This document shows, piece after piece, positions 1 to 4,946 of a DNA stretch of 5,308 nucleotides. The position numbers and the translations under genes are program-made. The DNA is from Methanobacteriota archaeon (GTDB lineage Archaea > Halobacteriota > Syntropharchaeia > JACQPP01). A model generated the notes under the pieces. That model saw only the letters and a list, made by a program, of their open reading frames with translations. It ran no database searches and was not told where the DNA came from. Positions within the stretch are counted from its first letter, which is position 1. Every line of letters starts with the position of its first letter. The stretch lies in NCBI GenBank assembly GCA_016207465.1, contig JACQPP010000151.1:1-5308 (forward strand), given 5' to 3'.

Positions 1-108
1 CCTGCCCCCGCCCCGGAGGCCCCTGCCCCTGATGGAGAGGAGGGGCCCACCAGCCCCCTTGAACAGCCCCCGCCCAAGGAGGAGGACCATGGCGATCTAC
101 CGCAGTGA
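1..108 (+). CDS. rps3: 30S ribosomal protein S3 (uS3), C-terminal tail only
   Basis: Frame 1 is open from the window edge and ends at TGA 106-108. It encodes 35 residues of low-complexity Pro/Ala/Glu sequence, beginning PAPAPEAPAPDGEEG and finishing DHGDLPQ. No folded domain is visible. The identification rests on context: in archaea S3 precedes L29, and archaeal S3 proteins often end in a variable, acidic or Ala/Pro-rich tail. The last 20 bases overlap the rpl29 start at 89, so translation of the two is probably coupled, and the strong ribosome binding site for rpl29 lies inside this reading frame. The call is inference from synteny and composition. Confidence 0.6.
   Translation, partial: PAPAPEAPAPDGEEGPTSPLEQPPPKEEDHGDLPQ
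78..85 (+). promoter_or_regulatory. Ribosome binding site of rpl29
   Basis: The purine run AAGGAGGAGGA (76-86) holds a GGAGG core three to four bases before ATG 89. It decides the start: an in-frame ATG at 32 would add 19 Pro/Arg-rich residues not typical of L29, while ATG 89 gives the family's usual N-terminus. Confidence 0.75.
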
Positions 109-298
109 GGAACTCCGCAAGATGGAGCCCGAGAAGCGCCAGGAGAAGCTCGCCGAGCTCACCCGCGAGCTCCTGCGGGAGCGCGGAATCCAGGCCGCCG
201 GGGGGGCCCCCGACAACCCGGGGCGCATCCGAGAACTCCGGCGCACCATCGCCCGCATCCAGACGCTCGAGCACCAGCCTGAGGGCGGAGGTCCATGA
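89..298 (+). CDS. rpl29: 50S ribosomal protein L29 (uL29)
   Basis: A small two-helix protein of the large subunit, sitting on the surface near the peptide exit tunnel where it contributes to docking of nascent-chain factors. The 69-residue product starts MAIYRSEELRKMEPEKRQEK, which matches the archaeal L29 first helix (LRxxEIRxM). It then carries the hallmark PDNPGRIRELRRTIARIQT segment at about residues 41-59. The archaeal GGAPxNPGRIRE loop is intact and the length is normal. The start at 89 is chosen for its ribosome binding site and the N-terminal match. The gene overlaps the end of rps3 by 20 bases and is followed after 30 bases by the SUI1 gene. Nothing looks broken. Confidence 0.95.
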   Translation: MAIYRSEELRKMEPEKRQEKLAELTRELLRERGIQAAGGAPDNPGRIRELRRTIARIQTLEHQPEGGGP

Positions 299-328
299 GA
301 AAACCCTCTGCCCCACCGGGGGTGGGCC

Positions 329-640
329 GTGGCCATCTGTGACAAGTGCGGCCTCCCCGACGACCTCTGCGTCTGCGAGGAGATCGTCAAGGAATCCCAG
401 GTGGTGCGACTCTCCGCCAGCCAGCGCCGCTTCGGCAAGTGGATGACCATCATCGAGGGCATCGACAGCAAATCCATCAACATCAAGAACCTCTCCAAGG
501 AACTCAAGACCAAGTGCGCCTGCGGGGGCACCATCAAGGACGACACCATCGAACTCCAGGGCAACCAGAAGGACCGAGTCCGCAAAATCATGGAGGACCT
601 CGGATACACCGTCATGGACCTGGGCATCCGCCGGGACTAG
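329..640 (+). CDS. sui1: SUI1-family translation initiation factor (aIF1)
   Basis: Homologue of eukaryotic eIF1, which binds the small subunit near the P site and enforces start-codon selection. The 103-residue protein has the archaeal N-terminal zinc-finger-like cysteines C4-x2-C7 and C14-x-C16. These are followed by the SUI1 alpha/beta domain: basic segment RRFGKWMTIIEGID (33-46), NLSKELKTKCACGGTIKDD (54-72) and LQGNQKDRVRKIMEDLGY (76-93). The start is GTG 329. No ATG lies in frame between the preceding in-frame stop (296-298) and this codon, and the first cysteine pair follows at once. A G-rich run (318-326) may act as ribosome binding site, though it is not a clean match. It lies between L29 and Rpp29, an order known from methanogens. 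The rnp1 start follows one base after the stop. Confidence 0.93.
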   Translation: MAICDKCGLPDDLCVCEEIVKESQVVRLSASQRRFGKWMTIIEGIDSKSINIKNLSKELKTKCACGGTIKDDTIELQGNQKDRVRKIMEDLGYTVMDLGIRRD

Positions 641-641
641 G

Positions 642-917
642 ATGCCCCTCACCCGCCGCAACCTCCTCCAGCACGAGCTCATCGGCCTCGAGGCCGAGGT
701 GGCCCGCTCCTCCAACCCGGGCCTCCGGGGGCTCCGGGGCCGGGTGGTGGACGAGACCCAGAGGACCCTGGTCCTGGAGACCCCCCGGGGGACCCGCCGC
801 GTCCCCAAGGAGGCCGCCCATTTCGCCTTCACCCTCCCGGGGGGCGAGCGGGTGGAGGTGGAGGGACGGCGGCTCTTGGCGCGCCCCGAGGACCGGGTCT
901 CCCTCCGCATGAAATAG
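642..917 (+). CDS. rnp1: Ribonuclease P protein component 1 (Rpp29/Pop4)
   Basis: Protein subunit of archaeal RNase P, the ribonucleoprotein that removes the 5' leader from pre-tRNA. In archaea Rpp29 works as a pair with Rpp21 to support the RNA's specificity domain. The 91-residue sequence shows the family core: LLQHELIGLEAEVARSSNPG (9-28), then LRGRVVDETQRTLVLET (32-48), an Sm-like beta-barrel signature with the VDET motif, VPKEAAHFAF, and the terminal EGRRLLARPEDRVSLR. Length is typical. ATG 642 begins one base after the SUI1 stop, so translation is probably coupled. It is followed by an 89-base gap with a TATA box and hairpin, after which the operon resumes with S17. Confidence 0.94.
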   Translation: MPLTRRNLLQHELIGLEAEVARSSNPGLRGLRGRVVDETQRTLVLETPRGTRRVPKEAAHFAFTLPGGERVEVEGRRLLARPEDRVSLRMK

Positions 918-919
918 AG

Positions 920-927
920 TTTATATA
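920..927 (+). promoter_or_regulatory. Internal TATA box upstream of rps17
   Basis: TTTATATA begins three bases after the rnp1 stop and stands out sharply in very GC-rich surroundings. It matches the archaeal box A consensus. Initiation about 25 bases downstream (near 950) would give a leader of roughly 55 bases before ATG 1007. A second, weaker AT word, TATAT at 938-942, could be an alternative. This implies rps17-rpl14 can be transcribed apart from the upstream genes. Confidence 0.65.
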
Positions 928-961
928 GGGGGGTCGGTATATCCCGACTCCACTACCCCTG

Positions 962-994
962 AACGCCGCCCCGTCATTCCACGAGGGCGGCGTT
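962..994 (+). promoter_or_regulatory. Leader hairpin before rps17
   Basis: AACGCCGCCC (962-971) is perfectly complementary to GGGCGGCGTT (985-994), a 10-bp stem with a 13-base loop. The loop could close further by pairing CGT 972-974 with ACG 981-983. GGAG (995-998) follows directly and serves as the ribosome binding site eight bases before ATG 1007. No T-run follows, so a terminator is unlikely. Position next to the binding site suggests translational control or mRNA stability, which is inference. Confidence 0.55.
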
Positions 995-1006
995 GGAGCA
1001 ACACCT

Positions 1007-1402
1007 ATGGCCGCCCGCGACATCGGCATCCCCGTGACCCCCCCGAGCCGGGAGTGCGCCGACCCCAAGTGCCCCTTCCACGGGAGCCTCCCCGTCCGCG
1101 GGGCGGTCCTCGAGGGGACGGTGGTGAGCAGCAAGATGGCCTCCACCGTGGTGGTCCAGCGCTCCTACCTCCGGTTCATCCAGAAGTGGGAGCGCTACGA
1201 GCGGAGGCAGTCCAAGCTCTCCGCCCACAACCCCGCCTGCGTGGGGGCCGAAGTGGGCGACCGGGTGGCCATCGCCGAGTGCCGGCCCCTCAGCAAGACC
1301 AAGAAGTTCGTCGTGGTGGAGCGACGGGCCCCCGAGGGGGCCCCCGGGGCCCGGGCCGCCCCCGCCACCCCGGGTAGCGCCCCGGCGGGGCCGCGGCCAT
1401 GA
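1007..1402 (+). CDS. rps17: 30S ribosomal protein S17 (uS17), with C-terminal tail
   Basis: A primary 16S rRNA-binding protein with an OB-fold, important early in small-subunit assembly. The 131-residue product has the archaeal N-terminus RDIGIPVTPPSREC, the Cys motif C17-x4-C22-PFHG, the core GAVLEGTVVSSKMASTVVVQ, YLRFIQKWERYERRQSK and HNPACVGAEVGDRVAIAECR, and the signature CRPLSKTKKFVVVE ending near residue 105. Archaeal S17 normally ends about there. Here roughly 25 further residues rich in Pro, Ala and Gly (EGAPGARAAPATPGSAPAG) are added, encoded by DNA full of GC palindromes. The stop overlaps the rpl14 start (ATGA, 1399-1402). The start is supported by GGAG 995-998 and by the family N-terminus. 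Confidence 0.95.
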   Translation: MAARDIGIPVTPPSRECADPKCPFHGSLPVRGAVLEGTVVSSKMASTVVVQRSYLRFIQKWERYERRQSKLSAHNPACVGAEVGDRVAIAECRPLSKTKKFVVVERRAPEGAPGARAAPATPGSAPAGPRP

Positions 1403-1797
1403 GGGCCATCAAATCCAAGATTCCCCGGGCCCTCCCCAAGGGGGCCCGCATGGAGTGCGCCGACAACACCGGGGCCCGCATCATCGAGATCTTCTCCGTC
1501 AAGGGATACCGCGGGGTCAAGCGGCGCTCCCCCGCCGCGGGCATCGGGGACATGATTATCGCCTCCGTGAAGAAGGGGACCCCCGAGATGCGCAAGACCG
1601 TGGTCCACGCGGTGGTCATCCGCCAGCGCAAGGAGTTCCGCCGCCCCTCGGGGCTCCGGGTCAAGTTCGAGGACAACGCCGCTGTCATCACCGACGAGAA
1701 CGGGGAGCCCAAGGGCACCGAGATCAAGGGACCCATCGCCCAAGAGGTGGTGGAGCGGTTCTCCAAGATTGCCGCCATCGCCGCCTCCATCATCTGA
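1399..1797 (+). CDS. rpl14: 50S ribosomal protein L14 (uL14)
   Basis: A beta-barrel protein at the subunit interface that contacts L19/L24e and 16S rRNA in bridges, and is a docking site for anti-association factors in related systems. The 132 residues cover the whole family length. Landmarks are MECADNTGARIIEIFSVKGY (18-37), SPAAGIGDMIIASVKKGTPEMRK (44-66), VVIRQRKEFRRPSG, FEDNAAVITDENGEPKGTEIKGPI and the terminal RFSKIAAIAASII. Its ATG overlaps the rps17 stop, and the bases just before it (1389-1398, GGCCGCGGCC) are a perfect palindrome with no ribosome binding site. Translation is therefore probably coupled to rps17. In most archaea L24 and S4e follow directly. Here the operon ends and the next gene runs the other way, its stop one base away. 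Confidence 0.97.
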   Translation: MRAIKSKIPRALPKGARMECADNTGARIIEIFSVKGYRGVKRRSPAAGIGDMIIASVKKGTPEMRKTVVHAVVIRQRKEFRRPSGLRVKFEDNAAVITDENGEPKGTEIKGPIAQEVVERFSKIAAIAASII

Positions 1798-1798
1798 T

Positions 1799-2935
1799 TC
1801 AGCGGGCCATCGCTTGGCCTGCTCCGGCGGCTTCCCGGGCCAAAGGGGAGAGGGCCGGGTCTTGGAGAAGGGCCTCCTGGAGTTCCTCCAGGGGGACGCG
1901 GAGCAGGATGGAGCGGGAGCGCCCCCCGCGCCCCCGGCTGACCACAGGCGCCTCCACGTATCCCTGGGATTCCAGATCCGAGAGGAGGCCGCTCACCCGC
2001 CGGGAGGTCAGGGTGGGGACCCCCAGGGTGCGGCAGAGACCCCCATACTCCCGGTAGAGGGCCCCGGTGGTGCAGGTTCCCCCCCGGGCCACCCGCAGGG
2101 CCGCGCAGAGGACCAGCTTGGAGGGGGTGGCCATCCGCACCAGGGACTCCTCCACCGGGCTCCCCGGCCTGCACTCCCGGAGCGCCGAGGCCGTCACCCC
2201 CCCGCCCCGGGCGATGGCCCCCCGCAGCAGGGCCAGGGCCCGGGAGGCGTCCCCGAAGCTCCACGCCGCCACCTGGCGCAGTGCCCCCTCCTCCCGCGTC
2301 GCCTCGGGGTCGGATTCCCGGAGCCGCTCCTCCAGGATGGACACCACCTCCTCCTCGGTGTAGGGGGGCAGGACCACCTCCTCCCCCTCCAGGGAGGAGG
2401 CCACCCGGGAGTCCAGGGACTGGAGCAGGCGCAGGTCCCGGGAGACCACCAGCAGGGAGAGGCGGGGCACCGGGAGCTCCGAGTTCAGCCGGGAGAGGGT
2501 GTGGAGGGGCTCTCCCCCCCGCACCCACCCCGCCTCCAATCCGTCCAGCACCAGGAGCACCGGTCCCCCCTGGGCCTCCAGGGCCCTCCGGAGGTCGGCG
2601 CATATCTTCGCCAGGGGCCAGCCGGTGAAGGGCACCTGGAGCCCCAGTTCCCAGGCCACATGGGTGAGGAGCAGCGCCGGGCTCCGCAGCCGCGCCCCGT
2701 CCAGGTAGAGGAGCCGGCTCCCCGGGGGAGCCTGGGCCTCCAGGGAGTGGAGGAGCACCCGGGCCAGGAGGGTCTTCCCCGAGCCCGGGGGGCCAAGCAG
2801 CACCAGGTTGGAGGGGGCCTCCCCCCGCAGGAGGGGGAGCCCCGCCGAGGCCAGGGAGCGCATCGCCTCCTCCCGCCCCACCAGCCGACGGGGCAGGTGG
2901 AGCCGGTGGAACACCTCCAGGTTTTCCGGGGACAT
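1799..2935 (-). CDS. cdc6: Orc1/Cdc6-family replication initiator, divergent ATPase motifs
   Basis: Archaeal Orc1/Cdc6 proteins bind origin recognition boxes and load the MCM helicase. This 378-residue protein begins in the family N-terminal region (LPRRLVGREEAM). It has Walker A GPPGSGKT (48-55), the VPFTGWPLAKI segment (101-111), LDSRVASSLEGEEVVLPPYT (174-193), a lid domain with GDASRALALLR (228-238), and a C-terminal winged helix from about 265 to 345 (PSKLVLCAALR, TTGALYREYGGLCRTLGV, LTSRRVSGLLSDLESQGYV, SRGRGGRSRSI). Key positions differ from the family. Walker B is LDGLE (130-134) instead of LDExD. Sensor 1 reads SRDL instead of SNDL (165-168). The sensor 2 arginine expected in GDxR is serine. 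ATG 2935 has GGGGGG five bases upstream. It converges on rpl14 with a one-base gap. It is probably a DNA-binding paralogue with weak or no ATP hydrolysis. Confidence 0.88.
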   Translation of the reverse strand: MSPENLEVFHRLHLPRRLVGREEAMRSLASAGLPLLRGEAPSNLVLLGPPGSGKTLLARVLLHSLEAQAPPGSRLLYLDGARLRSPALLLTHVAWELGLQVPFTGWPLAKICADLRRALEAQGGPVLLVLDGLEAGWVRGGEPLHTLSRLNSELPVPRLSLLVVSRDLRLLQSLDSRVASSLEGEEVVLPPYTEEEVVSILEERLRESDPEATREEGALRQVAAWSFGDASRALALLRGAIARGGGVTASALRECRPGSPVEESLVRMATPSKLVLCAALRVARGGTCTTGALYREYGGLCRTLGVPTLTSRRVSGLLSDLESQGYVEAPVVSRGRGGRSRSILLRVPLEELQEALLQDPALSPLAREAAGAGQAMAR

Positions 2936-3053
2936 CGTGCCCCCCCAGCATCCACCCGGGTGGAAACCGTTCCCCTGGACACCCCCCGGCTTCGCGTGGC
3001 CGTGAATCACCCCGGCGGCCGGGGCGTTCTGCGCCCGCTTCAGTAAACGAAGG
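2936..3053 (-). promoter_or_regulatory. Upstream region of the Orc1/Cdc6 gene
   Basis: Non-coding stretch read leftward into the initiator gene. It contains a perfect 14-bp palindrome, TCCACCCGGGTGGA (2951-2964), overlapping GTGGAAAC (2960-2967), which resembles the core of archaeal origin recognition boxes. It also holds a short GC hairpin, CCCCGG 3010-3015 with CCGGGG 3019-3024. A weak AT word, TTTACT on the minus strand (3043-3048), sits within CAGTAAACGAAGG (3041-3053), which also resembles the box. No canonical TATA box is visible. Control of the initiator by its own product is possible but is inference. Confidence 0.4.
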
Positions 3054-3284
3054 TCAGCGGGCGGCGTCCCTCTCCCCGCTCTCCTCTTTCTCCGTGGGCG
3101 GAGGGGATGGAGAGGGGAGGCGCGGGGGCCTCCAGAGGCGCTGGGCTTGCAGGATGCGGGGGAGGCGCTCCTGGGGGAGCCACTGCTGGAGGGGACCGGG
3201 GGGCGCCGCGCGGAGGATGTCCGTGCGCAGGACCGGGGACCGCGGGGACTCCATGGAGGGAGAGATGTGGCGGGGGGAGGGCAT
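3054..3284 (-). CDS. Possible small protein of unknown function
   Basis: An open frame of 76 residues from ATG 3284 to TGA 3054-3056 lies in the gap between the kinase and Orc1 genes, on the same strand as both. I do not recognise it. Its codons end almost always in G or C, as in the real genes here. The core reads VLRTDILRAAPPGPLQQWL, then PQERLPRILQAQRLWRPP, which is less repetitive than the other two frames. The ends are low complexity (Pro/Ser, then Glu/Arg). Alternative starts are GTG 3335 and ATG 3254. A GATATC word (3362-3367), about 29 bases before GTG 3335, could be a promoter for a nearly leaderless message. No convincing ribosome binding site precedes any start. No domain, signal peptide or membrane segment is visible. 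In such GC-rich DNA a chance open frame is quite possible. Confidence 0.33.
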   Translation of the reverse strand: MPSPRHISPSMESPRSPVLRTDILRAAPPGPLQQWLPQERLPRILQAQRLWRPPRLPSPSPPPTEKEESGERDAAR

Positions 3285-3392
3285 ATGGACCGCTGGGCCT
3301 TTCCTCCGTTTCCCGCCCTCCCCCGGAGAGGCCACACGATGCAGTTTTTGGGAAACGGGGAGATATCCGGGGGATTTCCCGCGGAGACGATG
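3285..3392. other. Spacer between kinase gene and possible small gene
   Basis: Together with 2936-3284 this makes a 457-base interval without a securely identified gene. Apart from the GATATC word at 3362-3367 and a GTG (3394-3396) overlapping the kinase stop, I see no clear signal. The frame opened by that GTG, running leftward to 3040, is Pro-rich with mixed third positions and is not convincing. Confidence 0.4.
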
Positions 3393-4154
3393 TCACCCGG
3401 GGGGACTCTGGGCCTCAAGCCAGGGAATCCGGTGGCCCCACCGGACCCGGCCGGGGCGGCGGCGCGGAGGGACGGGTCCCCGGAGCAGCCGGGCCACCAC
3501 CCGCGCCCCCTCCCCGGGGGTGAGGCGGGTGGTGTCCACCTCCGCCACCTCCGGGCAGGAGGCCACCGCGTCCACCAGCACCGCGTCGAGGGTCTCGGCC
3601 CAGAGGTTCTCCACCACCTTCGACCCGGGATATCCCCGGGCCTCCAGCCGCCCCCCGAGGACCCGGGGGTCGCACCGGAGAACGATTGCCCTCCGGCTCC
3701 CCAGGAGATGGGACCAGTGGCCCACCCACACGCCGGGCCCCGTGTGGCTCCTCCTCCACCTGCGGAGCCCCTGTCGCGCCCGGGGGAGGTCCACCTCATA
3801 GGTCCGCCTCACCGGGTCCCACCCCCGCACCCACCCCCTCTGCACCGCCATCTCCCCCACGTCGAGCCACCAGAGCCCCCTCCCCCCTCTTCGACCCGGG
3901 CCGGATGCCCCCCGGTGCGCGCTCTGTGGCGCCCGGGCCTCGGTTCGACCCGAGCCGAACCCTCGCCTTCCGGCTTCGCCGAAAATCCTCCGGCTTCTGC
4001 GGAACCCGGGGGACGCAGAAGACGTCCTCTTCCGCGCCCAAGCCTCAACCACCCGCGGGGCGAGGGTGGACTTGCCGGTCCCCGGGGTCCCCGTGAGGGC
4101 CACCGTGCCCCGCCCCAGGGGGTCCATGGGTCTCGGGCGCCGAGGGGATGCCAT
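3393..4154 (-). CDS. AK6/Fap7-type nucleoside-phosphate kinase with in-frame insert
   Basis: Related to archaeal 'putative adenylate kinase' proteins and eukaryotic Fap7/hCINAP, P-loop kinases or ATPases also implicated in small-subunit ribosome maturation. With ATG 4154 it has 253 residues; the family usually has about 170-190. Motifs are the P-loop LTGTPGTGKST (20-30), LDVGEMAVQRG (97-107), WDPVRRTYEVDL (112-123), VGHWSHLL (144-151), the LID-like IVLRCDPRVLGGRLEARGY (157-175), KVVENLWAETLDAVL (179-193) and EVDTT. Between the P-loop helix and LDVGEM, about 54 Arg/Gly/Ser-rich residues (40-93) are extra. Their DNA (about 3876-4037) is full of hairpins, uses CGA, AGA and GGA codons rare elsewhere, and includes a repeat seen again near 5060-5104. 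About 27 residues at the C-terminus are also extra. ATG 4127 is the alternative start; 4154 fits the shared TATA box better. The insert may be tolerated as a surface loop, or the gene may be damaged in function. Confidence 0.82.
   Translation of the reverse strand: MASPRRPRPMDPLGRGTVALTGTPGTGKSTLAPRVVEAWARKRTSSASPGFRRSRRIFGEAGRRGFGSGRTEARAPQSAHRGASGPGRRGGRGLWWLDVGEMAVQRGWVRGWDPVRRTYEVDLPRARQGLRRWRRSHTGPGVWVGHWSHLLGSRRAIVLRCDPRVLGGRLEARGYPGSKVVENLWAETLDAVLVDAVASCPEVAEVDTTRLTPGEGARVVARLLRGPVPPRRRPGRVRWGHRIPWLEAQSPPG
3876..4037. repeat. Structured insert within the kinase gene
   Basis: A stretch of about 162 bases (54 codons) interrupts the conserved kinase core without breaking the frame. It contains direct repeats TTCGACCCGGGCCGGA (3890-3905) and TTCGACCCGAGCCGAA (3944-3959), 14 of 16 identical and 54 bases apart. 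It also has a stem CCCGG-t-GCGC with GCGCCCGGG (3912-3937), an inverted pair GGTTCG/CGAACC (3942-3961), and then two adjacent hairpins at 3968-4013 that resemble those at 5061-5104. Exact borders are estimates from where the family motifs stop and resume. Confidence 0.6.
3968..4013. repeat. Twin-hairpin repeat, copy 1 (inside kinase gene)
   Basis: Hairpin A pairs CGGC 3971-3974 with GCCG 3978-3981 around TTC, extended by TT/AA across one mismatch. Hairpin B pairs TCCTCCGG 3986-3993 with CCGGGGGA 4006-4013 around a loop containing CTGCGG. The segment aligns with 5061-5104 with few differences and short gaps, in the same orientation on the plus strand, which is antisense to the kinase message. 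Confidence 0.65.
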
Positions 4155-4180
4155 CCCTCCCCCCTGGGGGCCCCGCAGAG

Positions 4181-4190
4181 AACTATATTC
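4181..4190. promoter_or_regulatory. Shared bidirectional TATA element
   Basis: AACTATATTC, or GAATATAGTT on the other strand, is the only AT-rich word between the divergent kinase and signal peptidase genes. Its centre (about 4186) lies about 32 bases from ATG 4154 leftward and 32 bases from ATG 4218 rightward. Archaeal transcription starts about 25 bases from the TATA box, so both messages would be leaderless or nearly so. A purine-rich GGGAGAGG (4206-4213) also precedes the peptidase ATG. Whether one box truly serves both directions is inference. Confidence 0.55.
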
Positions 4191-4217
4191 CCCGCCCCCC
4201 ATGTAGGGAGAGGCCCC

Positions 4218-4946
4218 ATGGAGTCCCACCCTCTCCCGAAAGCATCCGCCCTCCTCTGGGCGTCCCTCCTGCTGGCCCTCGGGGGAGCCGCCCTCGTCCT
4301 CTTCTCCGACCTCCTGCTGGTGGGGGGCTTCCTGCTGGCCGCCGGGGCCCTCCGCCTCCTCTCCATCCTCGCCCCCGAGCGGCTCCCCGGGGTCCCCCGC
4401 TCCCTCGGCTGGGGGGTCGAAATCCTCCAGGCCCTGGTGGCGGTGGCCGCCATCGTGGTGGTGGCCCGAAGCGTCACCGGGACCTGGCCCGTCATGGTGG
4501 CGGTGGAGTCGGGCTCCATGGAGCCCAACATCAACACCGGGGACCTGGTCTTCATCCTCGGCCTCAACCGCTCCAATGTCACCACCCTCCGCGACGGGGC
4601 CCCCGAGGGATACGGGACCTTCGCCCGCCACCCCGACGCCCAGGGGAACGTCGTCTTCGGCGACGTCATCGTCTTCTATCCCAACGGGAACACCGGGTGC
4701 ACCCCCATCATCCACCGGGCGGTGCGCTGGGTGGGGCTCGCAGAGCCCATCCACGAGGCCGCCCGCTACCCCGCCCTCCACGCGGGCTACCTCACCAAGG
4801 GGGACAACAACCCCACCGTGGACCAGGGGGGCTCCTTCAGCCGCCACTGCCCCAACAACCTCCCCGTGAAGCCCGAATGGATTGTGGGGGTGTCCCGCTT
4901 CCGCGTCCCCATCCTGGGGTATTTCCGTTTGCTGTTCCCCCGCTGA
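4218..4946 (+). CDS. sec11: Signal peptidase I, archaeal Sec11-like
   Basis: Membrane serine protease that removes N-terminal signal peptides from proteins exported by Sec. The 242-residue protein has two hydrophobic segments near the N-terminus (about 9-29 and 32-51) and a third at about 67-84, leading into the catalytic domain. The nucleophile motif VESGSMEPNINTGDLVFI places catalytic Ser100. GDVIVFYPNG (148-157) is the second conserved box. IIHRAVRWV supplies His166. YLTKGDNNPTVDQ supplies Asp196 or Asp202. This Ser-His-Asp pattern is the archaeal/ER type, not the bacterial Ser-Lys type. The C-terminus, VSRFRVPILGYFRLLFPR, is moderately hydrophobic, as in archaeal relatives. Relatives often have a single N-terminal anchor, so the extra hydrophobic pair is notable. 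ATG 4218 is preceded by GGGAGAGG and a TATA box. The stop codon forms the edge of a large inverted repeat that probably ends transcription. Confidence 0.92.
   Translation: MESHPLPKASALLWASLLLALGGAALVLFSDLLLVGGFLLAAGALRLLSILAPERLPGVPRSLGWGVEILQALVAVAAIVVVARSVTGTWPVMVAVESGSMEPNINTGDLVFILGLNRSNVTTLRDGAPEGYGTFARHPDAQGNVVFGDVIVFYPNGNTGCTPIIHRAVRWVGLAEPIHEAARYPALHAGYLTKGDNNPTVDQGGSFSRHCPNNLPVKPEWIVGVSRFRVPILGYFRLLFPR

Noticed and set aside
1290..2951. Leftward open frame of over 500 codons in a second frame across the Orc1 and L14 genes
   Set aside because: Its product is Gly/Pro/Ala-rich low complexity with no motifs. It shadows the Orc1 frame and runs antisense through L14 and S17. Long spurious frames are common in GC-rich DNA.
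1769..3046. Rightward open frame of about 425 codons opposite Orc1
   Set aside because: Pro/Gly/His-rich antisense shadow of a gene with clear Walker A and winged-helix motifs.
3040..3396. Leftward frame from GTG 3396, overlapping the kinase stop (GTGA)
   Set aside because: The overlap looks like coupling, but third positions are mixed and the product is Pro/Ala repeats. The frame ending at 3054 has better codon bias.
2936..3799. Extending the Orc1 gene upstream through its open frame (to 666 codons)
   Set aside because: The extension is Ser/Pro/Arg-rich, overlaps the kinase gene on the same strand, and the family N-terminus is reached from ATG 2935.
3147..4217. Extending the signal peptidase upstream in its open frame
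   Set aside because: The added sequence is Pro-rich and antisense to the kinase. The TATA box, GGGAGAGG and the hydrophobic N-terminus all support ATG 4218.
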